Positions 17,341 through 26,389 are shown, numbered from the stretch's first letter. The stretch is DNA of 64,000 nt from Flavobacterium frigoris PS1 (GCF_000252125.1 NZ_AHKF01000018.1:620001-684000), one strand, 5' to 3'. Notes: generated from the letters alone by a model not told the origin. Numbers and translations are program-made.

Positions 17341-18750
17341 CTAATAGATTATTGCAAGTGTTCTGTCATCATGATTTCCTGGATTCCAAAAGTCCATCCA
17401 ATTAGAAAGTTGATTCGCTATATTGTCATTATCTCTGTTAAGATCTACCGATAACCCATCCTCGTTTTTACCTTGTAAATCTTCCAGGAATTCCTTCCAT
17501 TTTTCTATTTTTTCTAAATTTGCTTCAACGACAAATTTTGGATCGTAGATTCCATCTGTCATTAGCATTAAATAGGAGAAATCATCTACTAATTTGAATC
17601 CAAAACGTGTTTGAAGTTTATCGCTTTTAAATATTTCAGGCATGGTAATAAAACGAGTGCCCCCGCCAAATTCTCCAACATCTAACCAATTCATTAATTT
17701 AATTTCAGTTAAATCTGTATTTAATAATCCTATTGGACAGTCACCAACTCCAAAGGTTAAAATGGCATAACCAAAATCATATTTTTTTATTAACGCAAAA
17801 ATCAATGTGGAATGAAAATCTTTTAATGGTTTTTCTAAATTTATTGCGAATTTCTCTAATTCTTTATGAACAAACCATGCTGCTTTTGAAAGGTTATCAT
17901 AGACAAAACGGCTTATTTTCTTTGAAGAGTCTTCATCTGTTTGATTATTGTGTTGCAATAATGTTTCGTCAAATTCCTTTAAAAAATCAGAGGTGAAGTT
18001 TTCTTCAAAATAACTAATCGCTAAATCACAAGACATTTTTGAACCTTCTCTTGATAAACTGGCTGAACCAGCTCCATCGGAAACTGCTAAAATACTCCAC
18101 CCTGTATCGTTAATTTTTTTGAAAGCAAAATCATCATCTCTGAAAGAACCAACATTTGCGTGGCTTCTCCCTCTTTTGGAAGCTACAACTATCTTTTTGT
18201 CCAAGAAATCACTTGAAACTGCAACATTGTCCTCTTTCCAAAAAGGTGCTTTTTTGTCACTTTCAATATTTTTCCATAAAGATTTAGGATCTGGATTGAT
18301 TATAATGGTTATTATTTTTTCATTCAAAATAGAATCTTCGGCTTCGCCTTCTACTCTGAAAAGGAATTTTATTTTTAAATCTCCACTTATTAATGGATTT
18401 CCAAAAAGTAACTCCTCGTCATTATTAAATTCAAGGCCGGTTTCTTCCAAGTCTATAATTTCTGAATAAATAACATCTTTCCAACCTAAGTTCATAAAGT
18501 CAAATTTCGCTTCATATTTTTTATCTACTGTACCGTTTGGTAATGATACTGATTGTATAATAATATCGTCAATTCGTGTTTTTAACGTCCAATTTGCCAT
18601 AATCATTTTTTGATTTTCTTGAATTATTTTTACGGAATTAATATTCGTTTCATTAGAAATAAAATCATCAAAAAGAGACAATTTACTTGTTGCAACTTCA
18701 ATTTTATTTTGTGATAAAAAAGCCTGAATATATTTTTTAGTTTCTTCCAT
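17341..18750 (-). CDS. PP2C-like phosphatase (TerY-P triad)
   Basis: The 469-residue protein has an N-terminal extension of about 190 residues, then a PP2C-like domain: SDGAGSASLSREGSK (metal-binding D-G), YAILTFGVGDCPIGLL, LMLMTDGIYDP and a terminal DDRTLAII. These Asp residues would bind the two Mn/Mg ions. PP2C phosphatases remove phosphate from Ser/Thr and pair naturally with the kinase encoded 3 nt downstream. A vWA gene precedes it by 3 nt. Intact DG motifs suggest activity. The N-terminal extension is not one I recognise and may bind a partner. Confidence 0.87.
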   Translation of the reverse strand: MEETKKYIQAFLSQNKIEVATSKLSLFDDFISNETNINSVKIIQENQKMIMANWTLKTRIDDIIIQSVSLPNGTVDKKYEAKFDFMNLGWKDVIYSEIIDLEETGLEFNNDEELLFGNPLISGDLKIKFLFRVEGEAEDSILNEKIITIIINPDPKSLWKNIESDKKAPFWKEDNVAVSSDFLDKKIVVASKRGRSHANVGSFRDDDFAFKKINDTGWSILAVSDGAGSASLSREGSKMSCDLAISYFEENFTSDFLKEFDETLLQHNNQTDEDSSKKISRFVYDNLSKAAWFVHKELEKFAINLEKPLKDFHSTLIFALIKKYDFGYAILTFGVGDCPIGLLNTDLTEIKLMNWLDVGEFGGGTRFITMPEIFKSDKLQTRFGFKLVDDFSYLMLMTDGIYDPKFVVEANLEKIEKWKEFLEDLQGKNEDGLSVDLNRDNDNIANQLSNWMDFWNPGNHDDRTLAIIY

Positions 18751-18753
18751 AAT

Positions 18754-19806
18754 TTACCCTTGTGTTCTGTTTACTTCAAAACCACCATCGCCGCTTCCAT
18801 ATGTTGACTGGCTTTCACACCACGGACAGGTGCTCAATTCTTCTTCTCCTATGCAATGAATTTTTCCACAAGTACAAACTGCAAATGCAATTTGATTGCC
18901 ACAACATGGACAGGTTGGCCCACCAATTAATTCATCGGTATTTACTTTATTGTTGAAATTAGCGTTATCTGCCAACTCAAAGTAAGAGTTGTCTACCTGA
19001 TAGGCCCCAACTAATCTGTAGCTTTTAGTAGCTAATTCAATACCTGCGAAACTTGATGGTGCAATTGATTTTCGGTATTTCATTAAATAGGGTCTTTTTG
19101 TATTTTGGCATTTCCCGTTGAGGACCACAAAATTATCATCTACAAATTGTCTGTTTGGCTCTGACTTGGTTAAATCTATTTTCGATAAAGTTTCACCATC
19201 TAATTTTGCCAATTCAAATCCGGTTGCATTATTTTCAACACTGATGCTACTTGTTTTAATAGAGTCTGTAACCCATTTGAAGAACTCTTTATAGGACTGT
19301 ACATTGGTATTTTTAAATTGTAAAACATTATCCGTTAATTCTCCTAAAAGTTTAGTATCCGTTTCATTACCAAAAGAGACCGCAATCATATTGGCTGTTT
19401 TTTGCCAGTTTTGTTTCCATTCATTAATGGCCGCTTTGCTATCGTCTGTAGGTACACCATCGGTAAATAAAAAGACAATAGGTTTCCAGTCGCCTTTAAC
19501 TTCGTAAGTCGTCTTAACTATGTTCGTTCTTAATTCGTGCATTAAATGTCCCAAACCTTTACTTAAAGAGGTGCCGCTTCCAATTGGAAATTTTGGCGGA
19601 TAGAAGCTAACTATTTCTTGCAAAGGAACTAATGTTCTTGCTTGTCCGGCAAATACTATAATAGAAACAAAAACAGTTTCTAGTGCGTGTGGGTCGGTTT
19701 TTAAAGCTTGAATAATAGTAGCTAATCCTTCCTCAACTTGTTGAATCGGTTCGCCAACCATTGATTCTGAAATGTCTATCAGGAAATAAATAGGTAATCT
19801 TCTCAT
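18754..19806 (-). CDS. TerY-like vWA protein with C-terminal zinc ribbon
   Basis: Residues 1-190 form a von Willebrand A domain with the MIDAS pattern DISES near residue 11 and GSGTSLSKG and FTDGVPTDD further on. The C-terminal part (about 290-345) has cysteine pairs CPCC, CTCGK and CPWC, a zinc-ribbon like the TerY-C region. vWA proteins bind metal and mediate protein contacts; this one would be the vWA member of the vWA-phosphatase-kinase triad. It is 3 nt upstream of the PP2C gene and 1 nt after a small membrane protein gene. It is the only one of the three vWA proteins here that has the ribbon. Confidence 0.9.
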   Translation of the reverse strand: MRRLPIYFLIDISESMVGEPIQQVEEGLATIIQALKTDPHALETVFVSIIVFAGQARTLVPLQEIVSFYPPKFPIGSGTSLSKGLGHLMHELRTNIVKTTYEVKGDWKPIVFLFTDGVPTDDSKAAINEWKQNWQKTANMIAVSFGNETDTKLLGELTDNVLQFKNTNVQSYKEFFKWVTDSIKTSSISVENNATGFELAKLDGETLSKIDLTKSEPNRQFVDDNFVVLNGKCQNTKRPYLMKYRKSIAPSSFAGIELATKSYRLVGAYQVDNSYFELADNANFNNKVNTDELIGGPTCPCCGNQIAFAVCTCGKIHCIGEEELSTCPWCESQSTYGSGDGGFEVNRTQG

Positions 19807-19807
19807 A

Positions 19808-20062
19808 TTAAAATAAATTTAGTAGCATTAAAAAAATAATTAAAAGAACAATTTGTGACATATCTATTGACAATCCTAAACCTACTTGAAAAGGCTTTAT
19901 TCTTTTTTTTAAAAAATTAAAAACGGGAGAGAAAAGACTATTGAAAAAATCAAATGTTTTTTTGTATTGCGGGTTTAACTTGTCTCTATATGGTAATAAT
20001 TTTGAATATAAAAACAATCCTATAATCAAAAGGCTTATTAAGATAGGAATCAATTTTATCAT
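19808..20062 (-). CDS. small two-helix membrane protein
   Basis: The 84-residue protein has hydrophobic helices at about residues 4-20 and 65-83, separated by a basic amphipathic stretch. The second half (FFNSLFSPVFNFLKKRIKPFQ, then a hydrophobic end) loosely resembles half of a YggT protein, but this is weak. It overlaps the upstream vWA gene by 4 nt and ends 1 nt before the next, so it is clearly co-translated between two vWA proteins and may anchor them to the membrane. That last point is inference. Confidence 0.65.
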   Translation of the reverse strand: MIKLIPILISLLIIGLFLYSKLLPYRDKLNPQYKKTFDFFNSLFSPVFNFLKKRIKPFQVGLGLSIDMSQIVLLIIFLMLLNLF

Positions 20063-20694
20063 ATAACAACTGTTATTTCACTAGGAGGTGGCGGTAATGT
20101 TACACCTTCACCTGTTCCTTGACTTTTATTCCCTTGTTCTATAGTTTCCGAAACCCATTTGAAAAATTGTTTAAGGGTTGAACTATCCGCGGAATCTAAA
20201 TGAACTACATTATCTGTTAGTTCTTTAAGTATTTCATCATTAGCCATATGACCCGCCGCACAACCAACCACAGCACCAAAATTTAAATTTTTAATTTCAG
20301 GTGTTTTTTCTCTATACAGTTGTATGTCCGATGGTTTTCCGTCTGTAAAAACAAAAAGTAATGGTTTCCAATCTCCTTTTTGAGTTGGTGATCCTTTTAA
20401 AACATCTTTTTTTACTTTTTGAATCACAAAATCTAAGCCTGCTCCAGTGTTTGTGGGCCCAGATTGAGGACACGTTATTTCTGGAAGCTGAAAACTAACC
20501 AGCTCTGTTAAAGGGACAATTTCTTTTACTTCCCTGTCGAAGGTTATAATACTGATCCAAAGTGAATCCAATGCTTGTGCATCTGAACGCAATGTGTTTA
20601 CCATACCACTTAAAGCATTATTTAATGCTTGTATTGGTTCTCCATACATTGAACCTGATGTATCTAATAAAAAATATACTGGTAGTCTTCTCAT
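20059..20694 (-). CDS. vWA (TerY-like) protein
   Basis: The 211-residue protein is essentially a single vWA domain. The MIDAS motif DTSGSM is near residue 11, followed by GPTNTGAGL and FTDGKPSD. The C-terminus is proline-rich (LPPPPSEITVVI) and nearly identical to that of the vWA protein at 21532-22170, which suggests duplication. Such small vWA proteins are core members of Ter operons and are thought to act with TerD proteins in metal-dependent membrane-associated complexes. The stop overlaps the next gene by 4 nt. Confidence 0.92.
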   Translation of the reverse strand: MRRLPVYFLLDTSGSMYGEPIQALNNALSGMVNTLRSDAQALDSLWISIITFDREVKEIVPLTELVSFQLPEITCPQSGPTNTGAGLDFVIQKVKKDVLKGSPTQKGDWKPLLFVFTDGKPSDIQLYREKTPEIKNLNFGAVVGCAAGHMANDEILKELTDNVVHLDSADSSTLKQFFKWVSETIEQGNKSQGTGEGVTLPPPPSEITVVI

Positions 20695-20754
20695 ATTATT
20701 TTGTTCAGAAAAATGGATTTATAGTTTTACTATAATTGTATTTTGATTAAATTT

Positions 20755-21357
20755 TTAAACTATATTTATTATAGTTGTATTTGAAAATCTATCTAAAAAA
20801 GGTGTTCCTTCAAATGCAAATCCTGTAGCATATCTTCCGATTGTAATTGGTCTACTTAAATTCCTTATTAATATCGCCTTTAAACTAGGTTTTGAACCAT
20901 TATTATCAACCACCTTTGTTTTGGCAATCATATTTCCAAAAGTTTGCTGAAATTTGTTTTCCATAAAAATAAAATATGTAAAATAAACCATGATAGAAAT
21001 AGAAGTAGATAAATCAGCAAAATCATTTAGAGGTGAATCAAAAAAAGATAATAAGAAAGAAGCTCCGTAATTGATTATAAATACGACTAAACAAATTACC
21101 AATACATCAATTACGACACTCAAAAATCTTATTTGTTCAGTAGCTTTTAAATTTTCAAAAAAAGCATTTTTTATTTTTTGCTCATCTGCTGTAATTTTCG
21201 CATCATCGATTATACTTTTATTGATATTCCTTTTTTTAATTTCTCTTTCAGCAGAAATAATAGCAGATTGTTGATATTTAGATCTGTCTGTCGAAACAAT
21301 TACGATTAATTCTTGATTTGTCCTTTTAGACATCACATCATCAAAATTATTTTCCAT
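20755..21357 (-). CDS. RDD-family membrane protein
   Basis: The 200-residue protein has an N-terminal soluble region of about 70 residues, then an RDD domain starting with QIRFLSVVIDVLVICLVVF (the R and D give the family its name), a second helix and FGNMIAKTKVVDNNGSKPSLKAILIRNLSRP. RDD proteins are inner-membrane proteins of mostly unknown role, some linked to ion transport. It sits between two vWA genes in the ter cluster, with a short unknown ORF just upstream. The N-terminal part is rich in charged helices. Confidence 0.82.
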   Translation of the reverse strand: MENNFDDVMSKRTNQELIVIVSTDRSKYQQSAIISAEREIKKRNINKSIIDDAKITADEQKIKNAFFENLKATEQIRFLSVVIDVLVICLVVFIINYGASFLLSFFDSPLNDFADLSTSISIMVYFTYFIFMENKFQQTFGNMIAKTKVVDNNGSKPSLKAILIRNLSRPITIGRYATGFAFEGTPFLDRFSNTTIINIV

Positions 21358-21361
21358 AATT

Positions 21362-21520
21362 TTACTTTTTTCCGAACAATGATTTAATTATCATATTACC
21401 CAATTTTCTTTCTATTCCTCCTCTAGAAGTAGGAACTCCTGTGCGCCTTGCAAAACTTTGCTTGGCACCAGAAATTCCTAAAAGCCTTTTCCATGAAAAT
21501 GAAAATCCAAATTTGCTCAT
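21362..21520 (-). CDS. small basic 52-residue protein
   Basis: A short frame starts at 21520 (ATG) and stops at 21362, filling the only sizeable gap between a vWA gene and the RDD gene. It encodes about 52 residues beginning MSKFGFSFSWKRLLGIS, with GVPTSRGGIERKLGN in the middle and a basic end. Similar short aromatic-then-basic proteins occur in other bacteria as far as I recall, so I judge it real. It starts 11 nt after the vWA stop. No function is known. The aromatic/basic pattern could suit membrane or nucleic-acid contact. Confidence 0.6.
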   Translation of the reverse strand: MSKFGFSFSWKRLLGISGAKQSFARRTGVPTSRGGIERKLGNMIIKSLFGKK

Positions 21521-21531
21521 GGTATTAAAAT

Positions 21532-22170
21532 TTATACAACAATATTTAATTCAGATGGAGGAGGTGGAAGCTCATTTAAGCCTGTAACCTCTTTTCCAGA
21601 ATCTTCTACTTTGGTTGAACTAACACCAATAGAGGCTGTTACCCATTGAAAGAATTTACCAATACTGGCGCTATCTGCAGTATCTAAACTCACTACATTT
21701 TCAGTAATTTGTTTTAAAATATCAGTATCAGCTCCGCTACCTGCTGCACAAGCAACAGTAAACGCAATCTTACTCTTTTTAAATTCATTCAATCCACTCT
21801 GCCAATCATCCGTAGGGATTCCATCGGTCATGATAAATACTAACGGTTTCCAATCTCCCTTTTGTTCTGTAGTCGTTTTTTGTACTTCGGATTCAATCTT
21901 ATTAGCAACTAATTTTAAAGCTTCCCCAAGAGCTGTTACACCGGTAGCTCTAATGTCTACCATTTGAAAAGATGCTAGATCGGTCAAAGGAATGATTTGT
22001 TGCGCTGTACTATCAAAAGTTATTACACTTAAAAAAGCGGTTTCAATAGCTTGTGGGTTTTGGCGTAATGAACTAATCATTATTTGTACACCATTTTTTA
22101 CTGCTTCAATTGGCTCTCCAGACATTGAACCTGAAGTATCCAATAATAAATATACGGGTAGTCTTCTCAT
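21532..22170 (-). CDS. vWA (TerY-like) protein
   Basis: The 212-residue single-domain vWA protein has MIDAS motif DTSGSMSG near residue 11, then TGVTALGEAL and MTDGIPTDD. It is a close paralogue of the protein at 20059-20694, including the proline-rich tail ELPPPPSELNIVV. It starts 1 nt after the upstream terD gene, so the vWA and TerD products are made together. Ter vWA proteins are predicted to bind divalent metal and TerD partners. Confidence 0.93.
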   Translation of the reverse strand: MRRLPVYLLLDTSGSMSGEPIEAVKNGVQIMISSLRQNPQAIETAFLSVITFDSTAQQIIPLTDLASFQMVDIRATGVTALGEALKLVANKIESEVQKTTTEQKGDWKPLVFIMTDGIPTDDWQSGLNEFKKSKIAFTVACAAGSGADTDILKQITENVVSLDTADSASIGKFFQWVTASIGVSSTKVEDSGKEVTGLNELPPPPSELNIVV

Positions 22171-22171
22171 T

Positions 22172-22783
22172 TTATAGATATTGATTTGTTACTGTACTTA
22201 CTGTTTGTTCTAGTTTTTTATCTTTGGTAGGTTCGCCAATAGCATTAAATTTCCATTCGCCATTTTTCTTATAGAATACACCCATGACCATAGAAACATG
22301 TCCTGCAAAACCAGAACCATTAGCAATATCAAATTTTGCAAAAACTTCGTTTACTCTTTTTGGAGTTCCTTCATAAATACGAATTGACGCAAATGGAATT
22401 GTTCCAAAATCGTGTCCTTGAAAACTATTTAAAACAAATGCGACAGAACTAGCAGCAGGATTTAGCTTTGAAAAATCAAGCGTGATGATTTCATTATCTA
22501 GTCCATCATCGCCACCCATATCTCCAGTTAAATCATCACCACTGTGTACTATGGAACCATCTTTAGAACGAAGATTTCCAAAATAAATGATTTCCAATAA
22601 ATTTTTATTGTCATCATACAAGGCGCACGATGCATCTAAATCTACTGCCTCTTTGGTTATACCTCCTAACCATCCTTTCTTTTCTATAGCCCCCCAGTTA
22701 ATTCCAACACATACGTTCTGGAGCTTACTACCGTTACTTTTTTCAAGATTTATTCTTTGTCCTTTTTGAAGATTTATTGCCAT
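22172..22783 (-). CDS. TerD-family protein
   Basis: The 203-residue protein has the TerD fold signature: N-terminal INLQKGQRINLEK, GINWGAIEKK, VDLDASCALYD, GDDLTGDMGGDDGLDNE and a C-terminal EWKFNAIGEP. The acidic segments are the calcium-binding loops of TerD. It starts with the sequence MAINLQKGQ shared by all four TerD proteins here, evidence of tandem duplication. TerD proteins bind Ca2+ and act in stress, phage and tellurite resistance. This copy differs in its loops from the other three, so it may not be interchangeable. Confidence 0.93.
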   Translation of the reverse strand: MAINLQKGQRINLEKSNGSKLQNVCVGINWGAIEKKGWLGGITKEAVDLDASCALYDDNKNLLEIIYFGNLRSKDGSIVHSGDDLTGDMGGDDGLDNEIITLDFSKLNPAASSVAFVLNSFQGHDFGTIPFASIRIYEGTPKRVNEVFAKFDIANGSGFAGHVSMVMGVFYKKNGEWKFNAIGEPTKDKKLEQTVSTVTNQYL

Positions 22784-22797
22784 TATTTTAAAAATTA

Positions 22798-23352
22798 TTA
22801 GTTATACTTGTTTAAAAAGTCTTGTAAACCACCCTGTTGTCCCATGCCGATTGCTTCGAATTTCCATTGCCCATCTTTGTTGTAGACTCTTCCAAATTCA
22901 ACTGCTGTTTCGATTGAAAAATCTTCGTCTAATTCATATTTTACCAATTCAGTATTGTTACTATCATCCACAATTCTGATAAATGAATTTCTTACTTGAC
23001 CAAAATTTTGTTTTCTTGTTTCAGCATCGTGGATAGTAACAACGATGCATATTTCCATAACTGCTGGATTAATTTTGCTCAAATCAATTTTGATTTGTTC
23101 GTCATCACCGTCACCTTCACCGTCTGTATTGTCCCCAAGATGGATTACCGCTTCATCTGGTGATTTTAAATTATTATAGAAAATAAAATGTGAGTCTGAA
23201 ATAACTTTTTTGTTTTCTCCTAAAATAAAAACTGACGCATCTAAATCAAAACCTGACCCTGTAGAACTACTGTTTGTATCCCATCCCAAGCCAATTGTGA
23301 ATTGTGGAGCGTTAATGTTTTCACGTTGTCCTTTTTGTAAGTTAATTGCCAT
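22798..23352 (-). CDS. TerD-family protein
   Basis: The 184-residue TerD protein contains GLGWDTN, FDLDASVFIL, HLGDNTDGEGDGDDEQIKIDLSKI and GQWKFEAIGMG. The cluster of Asp and Glu residues is the classic TerD calcium site. It is the shortest of the four TerD copies and most like the one at 26391-27014. It lies 14 nt upstream of another terD and 36 nt after a small unknown gene. Role as for TerD: Ca2+-dependent, probably membrane-associated stress assembly. Confidence 0.94.
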   Translation of the reverse strand: MAINLQKGQRENINAPQFTIGLGWDTNSSSTGSGFDLDASVFILGENKKVISDSHFIFYNNLKSPDEAVIHLGDNTDGEGDGDDEQIKIDLSKINPAVMEICIVVTIHDAETRKQNFGQVRNSFIRIVDDSNNTELVKYELDEDFSIETAVEFGRVYNKDGQWKFEAIGMGQQGGLQDFLNKYN

Positions 23353-23388
23353 TATTAAAATTTTATTAATTAGTTAATATTTGTTGCT

Positions 23389-23730
23389 TTATGAAAAAAT
23401 AATAGAATTCCTTTTAGTCTTATTGTATGCAAATAGTAAATCTTTTATATTTCCGATATCTACTTTTGATAGATAGTTTGCCGACACCCAACCTCCGGTA
23501 GCTTTTATACTAATGTTTGCACCAAAAAGATGTTCGTCAATTTTTACATTCCTAATGAATCTGAAAGCGATGATGTTTTTATTAACCCCAATAAAATACC
23601 AATTCCTTTTTTCGACTGTTATTATTTCACTATCGAAATCAATTACCATTATCCATGGGTTAATAATATGTGCTAAATATCCATTTAGGAATAATGCCGT
23701 ATAAGAAGATTTTGATTTTATTAGATCCAT
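23389..23730 (-). CDS. uncharacterised small protein, PH-like fold possible
   Basis: This 113-residue protein is not recognised. Its alternating beta pattern (TALFLNGYLAHIINPWIMVIDF, WYFIGVNKNIIAFRFI, ANISIKATGG) ending in one helix is similar to bacterial PH-like domains, but no family motif is clear. No signal peptide is visible. It begins 1 nt after the SH3-domain gene, so the two may work together at the membrane. Real-gene status is supported by its place in a gapless operon. Confidence 0.65.
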   Translation of the reverse strand: MDLIKSKSSYTALFLNGYLAHIINPWIMVIDFDSEIITVEKRNWYFIGVNKNIIAFRFIRNVKIDEHLFGANISIKATGGWVSANYLSKVDIGNIKDLLFAYNKTKRNSIIFS

Positions 23731-23731
23731 T

Positions 23732-24238
23732 TTAAAATGTTGCTATCCATGAGGTGACTCCACTTATAATTCCTATTATCAAACTGAAAATCAATGAGTA
23801 GGTTCCATATGTAATATATTCACGAATTGAAAATTTCCCATTTCTATAGCCAGTCTTATATCTTGAATCTGCGATTCTTCTTTTATAGGTTTGGTACGTA
23901 AATAGAACTAAACATATTAAAAGGAATGAGTTTAAAAACACTTTTTTAAATCCAGGTATGAAGCCATTTTCAATTTTGCTCTTTTCATTTTTTTGTGCAG
24001 ATACATATTTTTTACTGATGTATCCTATTTTATTATTGTTTTCCACTTTCAACCAATCTCCTTCTTCTGAAATTGTATTTACGGTATCGTTTTTTGAAAA
24101 ACTACCTATTACCCTAGAATTTTGATCCGGTTTTTCTCGAACATTTAGCTTTTTAACATCAATTGAATATGTTTGTGAATAAGAAATGTTAATGAATATT
24201 ATGAAGAAAATCAGTACTATTTTTTTGTTGTTTTTCAT
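23732..24238 (-). CDS. membrane-anchored bacterial SH3 (SH3b) protein
   Basis: The 168-residue protein has a signal peptide (MKNNKKIVLIFFIIFINIS), then an SH3b domain with LNVREKPDQNSRVIGSF and WLKVENNNKIGYISKKYV (about residues 25-80). Two membrane segments follow, near residues 98-112 and 145-165. SH3b domains usually bind cell-wall peptides or proteins on the periplasmic side. Position in the ter operon suggests an envelope-sensing or anchoring role. Confidence 0.82.
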   Translation of the reverse strand: MKNNKKIVLIFFIIFINISYSQTYSIDVKKLNVREKPDQNSRVIGSFSKNDTVNTISEEGDWLKVENNNKIGYISKKYVSAQKNEKSKIENGFIPGFKKVFLNSFLLICLVLFTYQTYKRRIADSRYKTGYRNGKFSIREYITYGTYSLIFSLIIGIISGVTSWIATF

Positions 24239-24251
24239 CCTTTATAATTGT

Positions 24252-25058
24252 TTAATCAATTTTTATTGAAACAAGATTGTTTTGATAGTCAATTATTTGA
24301 TGATAATTATTACTAATTGCCAAATGGAACAATTCGTTACACTTTTCATTAGAGATATTATTTATGAGGTAACTGAATTTTTTTTTATCAAGACTTAAAA
24401 TGAATTTTACAATTCTAGTATTATATTGGAAATGTTTTCCATTTATTATTTTTATAATATCGTCAACATCTTTTACTGCGTAATAATTATAATGATTTTC
24501 AATTTTTGGGTGAATTTCTTTATTAGCTAATTCAGCGTAATAAACAAAAACAAAATCGCCATTTATGCTATACTGATTTAATATCTTATTTACCGTATGC
24601 TCATGACTTCCAGTTATCTTAATGTCATCAACAAAAATGCAAAGCTTACCATCAATAAAATTTCTATCTATATAATAAGTGTCATTTGAAATTAATTTCA
24701 CTCTTTCTTCAAAATCTAAATTTCCGTAGTCTGTAACATATGTTTGATTTCTATAAATTTTAGATTCAATACATGCTTTTTTATTGTTTTTAAATAAAAA
24801 ACTGTTTAGTTGTTTTTTGAAGTAATAGCACAAGAAATTAGAAGCTGTTGGTATTGATAAATACGGGCTTGGTAAAATGATTATTTCTTTGTCAGATAAA
24901 AGTAATTCTCTATATTCATTAACAAATCCATTGAATAATTCAATTGCAAATTTTTCAGCGTAATATTTATCCCCAAATTTAAACCAGCTGTATTCTTCCG
25001 CTGGAAACGGGTACTTTTCTTCTTCAATAATTTTATGTAAACTGTAACTTTTATTCAC
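24252..25058 (-). CDS. phosphoribosyltransferase-like protein of the ter cluster
   Basis: The 268-residue protein has the PRPP-binding signature of type I phosphoribosyltransferases: LCIFVDDIKITGSHEHTV (about residues 134-151), with adjacent acidic residues and a phosphate loop. Ter clusters typically carry PRTase and HAD genes as part of a predicted small-molecule or nucleotide-modifying module, and a HAD gene lies 3 nt upstream here. The exact reaction and substrate are unknown. No membrane segment is present. Confidence 0.82.
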   Translation of the reverse strand: MNKSYSLHKIIEEEKYPFPAEEYSWFKFGDKYYAEKFAIELFNGFVNEYRELLLSDKEIIILPSPYLSIPTASNFLCYYFKKQLNSFLFKNNKKACIESKIYRNQTYVTDYGNLDFEERVKLISNDTYYIDRNFIDGKLCIFVDDIKITGSHEHTVNKILNQYSINGDFVFVYYAELANKEIHPKIENHYNYYAVKDVDDIIKIINGKHFQYNTRIVKFILSLDKKKFSYLINNISNEKCNELFHLAISNNYHQIIDYQNNLVSIKID

Positions 25059-25061
25059 TTT

Positions 25062-25727
25062 TTAATTTTTTAAAAGGTAAGCATCAAATCCAAAGCTAAT
25101 CGCTCCATTGTAATCAGCTGTTTGATTATCTCCTATGTGTATAACTTCATTTTTTTGAACGTTTTTAAAGCTATTTATTTCGTCATGTACTAGTTGAAAC
25201 ATTTTGGGATTTGGTTTAGAATAGCCAACTTCATCAGAATATATTTGAAACTTAAAATATTCATTCAATCCATAGTGAGTAATTAATTTTCTTAATGTAT
25301 ATCCTTTTATAAATCCAGTATTGCTTAAAATGTTAATGGTCTTATTTTGCGATATAATTTCCTTAAACAATGAATCTGTTTGTGGATTAATTAATTGCGG
25401 TTTGTAGTCCATGAATAACATTTCAGTTTCTTTATAAAATTGATTTAATTGCTCTGTATTAATTTCATTCACACTTACTTTTAGAGCATTTAGAATTAAA
25501 TAATAGATTTCAAATGTGTCAATGTTTAATCCTGTTTTCTCATTAGTATTGTTGCATAAGACATCATAGTATCTTACTACTTCAGTGATTTTTTCAATGG
25601 AAGCTTCAACTTTAAAAAAATCTTTAAATAATTGATTTCTTTTGCTTTTAAATTCTGGATTTGATTTTATTAAGGTTAGCCATAAATCAAATGAAACATG
25701 ACTGTATTTTTTATAATCTATTTTCAA
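25062..25727 (-). CDS. HAD-superfamily hydrolase
   Basis: The 221-residue protein has HAD motifs: motif I is SFDLWLTL near residue 13 (first Asp retained, second Asp replaced by Trp-Leu), motif II is NILSNTG with the Ser/Thr, and motif III plus IV include YSKPNPKMF (Lys) and HIGDNQTADYNGA (Asp pair). These are typical of HAD phosphatases. The motif I change from DxD to DLW may reduce phosphatase activity or alter the reaction. It overlaps the upstream terD gene by 4 nt and precedes the PRTase by 3 nt. HAD plus PRTase recalls the Ter-linked biosynthetic module. Confidence 0.85.
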   Translation of the reverse strand: MKIDYKKYSHVSFDLWLTLIKSNPEFKSKRNQLFKDFFKVEASIEKITEVVRYYDVLCNNTNEKTGLNIDTFEIYYLILNALKVSVNEINTEQLNQFYKETEMLFMDYKPQLINPQTDSLFKEIISQNKTINILSNTGFIKGYTLRKLITHYGLNEYFKFQIYSDEVGYSKPNPKMFQLVHDEINSFKNVQKNEVIHIGDNQTADYNGAISFGFDAYLLKN

Positions 25728-26389
25728 GTGTAAGATTTTAAAATGTCTACAAAATTATCCGTGTGTTTAGGTTCTCCAATTGCTCTAAATTTCCATTCAT
25801 TATCTTTTCGATAAGCTTCAGCAAAAACCATAGCACACATTCCATTTAAAGATGAGTCACCAGATAAATTAAATTTTGCAATTTCTTTCCCCTTTGCATC
25901 GACTGCTCTAATAAATGCATTTTCTACTAATCCAAAATGTTGATTATTTTGCTTTCCTTGGTAAATGGTAACTAGAAATATTATTTTTTTATATTTTTCG
26001 TCTAATGAGTCTAATTTCACTATAATTTGTTCGTCATCACCATCACCTTCTCCAGTTCTATTATCTCCGGTTAACCAGATTTTTCCAGAAGGATGGTTTA
26101 AAGAATTAAAAAATATAATGTCACCCTCGTATAGTCCTACTTGTCTACCATTTACATTTGCGGTTCTTCCGATGTTTGCAACTTTACCATTGCTATCCAG
26201 TAGAAAGGCAATTGCGTCCAAATCATATTCTTCTTCTTTAACACCACCGAAAAGTTTACCAAAGAAACCACTGTCCTTTTGTTTAACATCCCATCCCAGT
26301 CCTATAGTAACAGTTGATAAATCAAAAGTTTCTCCTTTATCATTTTTACGTAAGTCAATTGTTTGACCTTTTTGAAGATTTATTGCCAT
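25724..26389 (-). CDS. TerD-family protein
   Basis: The 221-residue TerD protein shares MAINLQKGQT and has GLGWDVKQKD, a 15-residue insert containing GFFGKLFGGVKEE, then YDLDAIAFLLDS, GDNRTGEGDGDDEQI and EWKFRAIGEP. The calcium-binding acidic loops are intact. The insert after the GLGWD motif separates it from the other three. The start follows the previous terD by 1 nt and the stop overlaps the HAD gene. Confidence 0.94.
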   Translation of the reverse strand: MAINLQKGQTIDLRKNDKGETFDLSTVTIGLGWDVKQKDSGFFGKLFGGVKEEEYDLDAIAFLLDSNGKVANIGRTANVNGRQVGLYEGDIIFFNSLNHPSGKIWLTGDNRTGEGDGDDEQIIVKLDSLDEKYKKIIFLVTIYQGKQNNQHFGLVENAFIRAVDAKGKEIAKFNLSGDSSLNGMCAMVFAEAYRKDNEWKFRAIGEPKHTDNFVDILKSYT

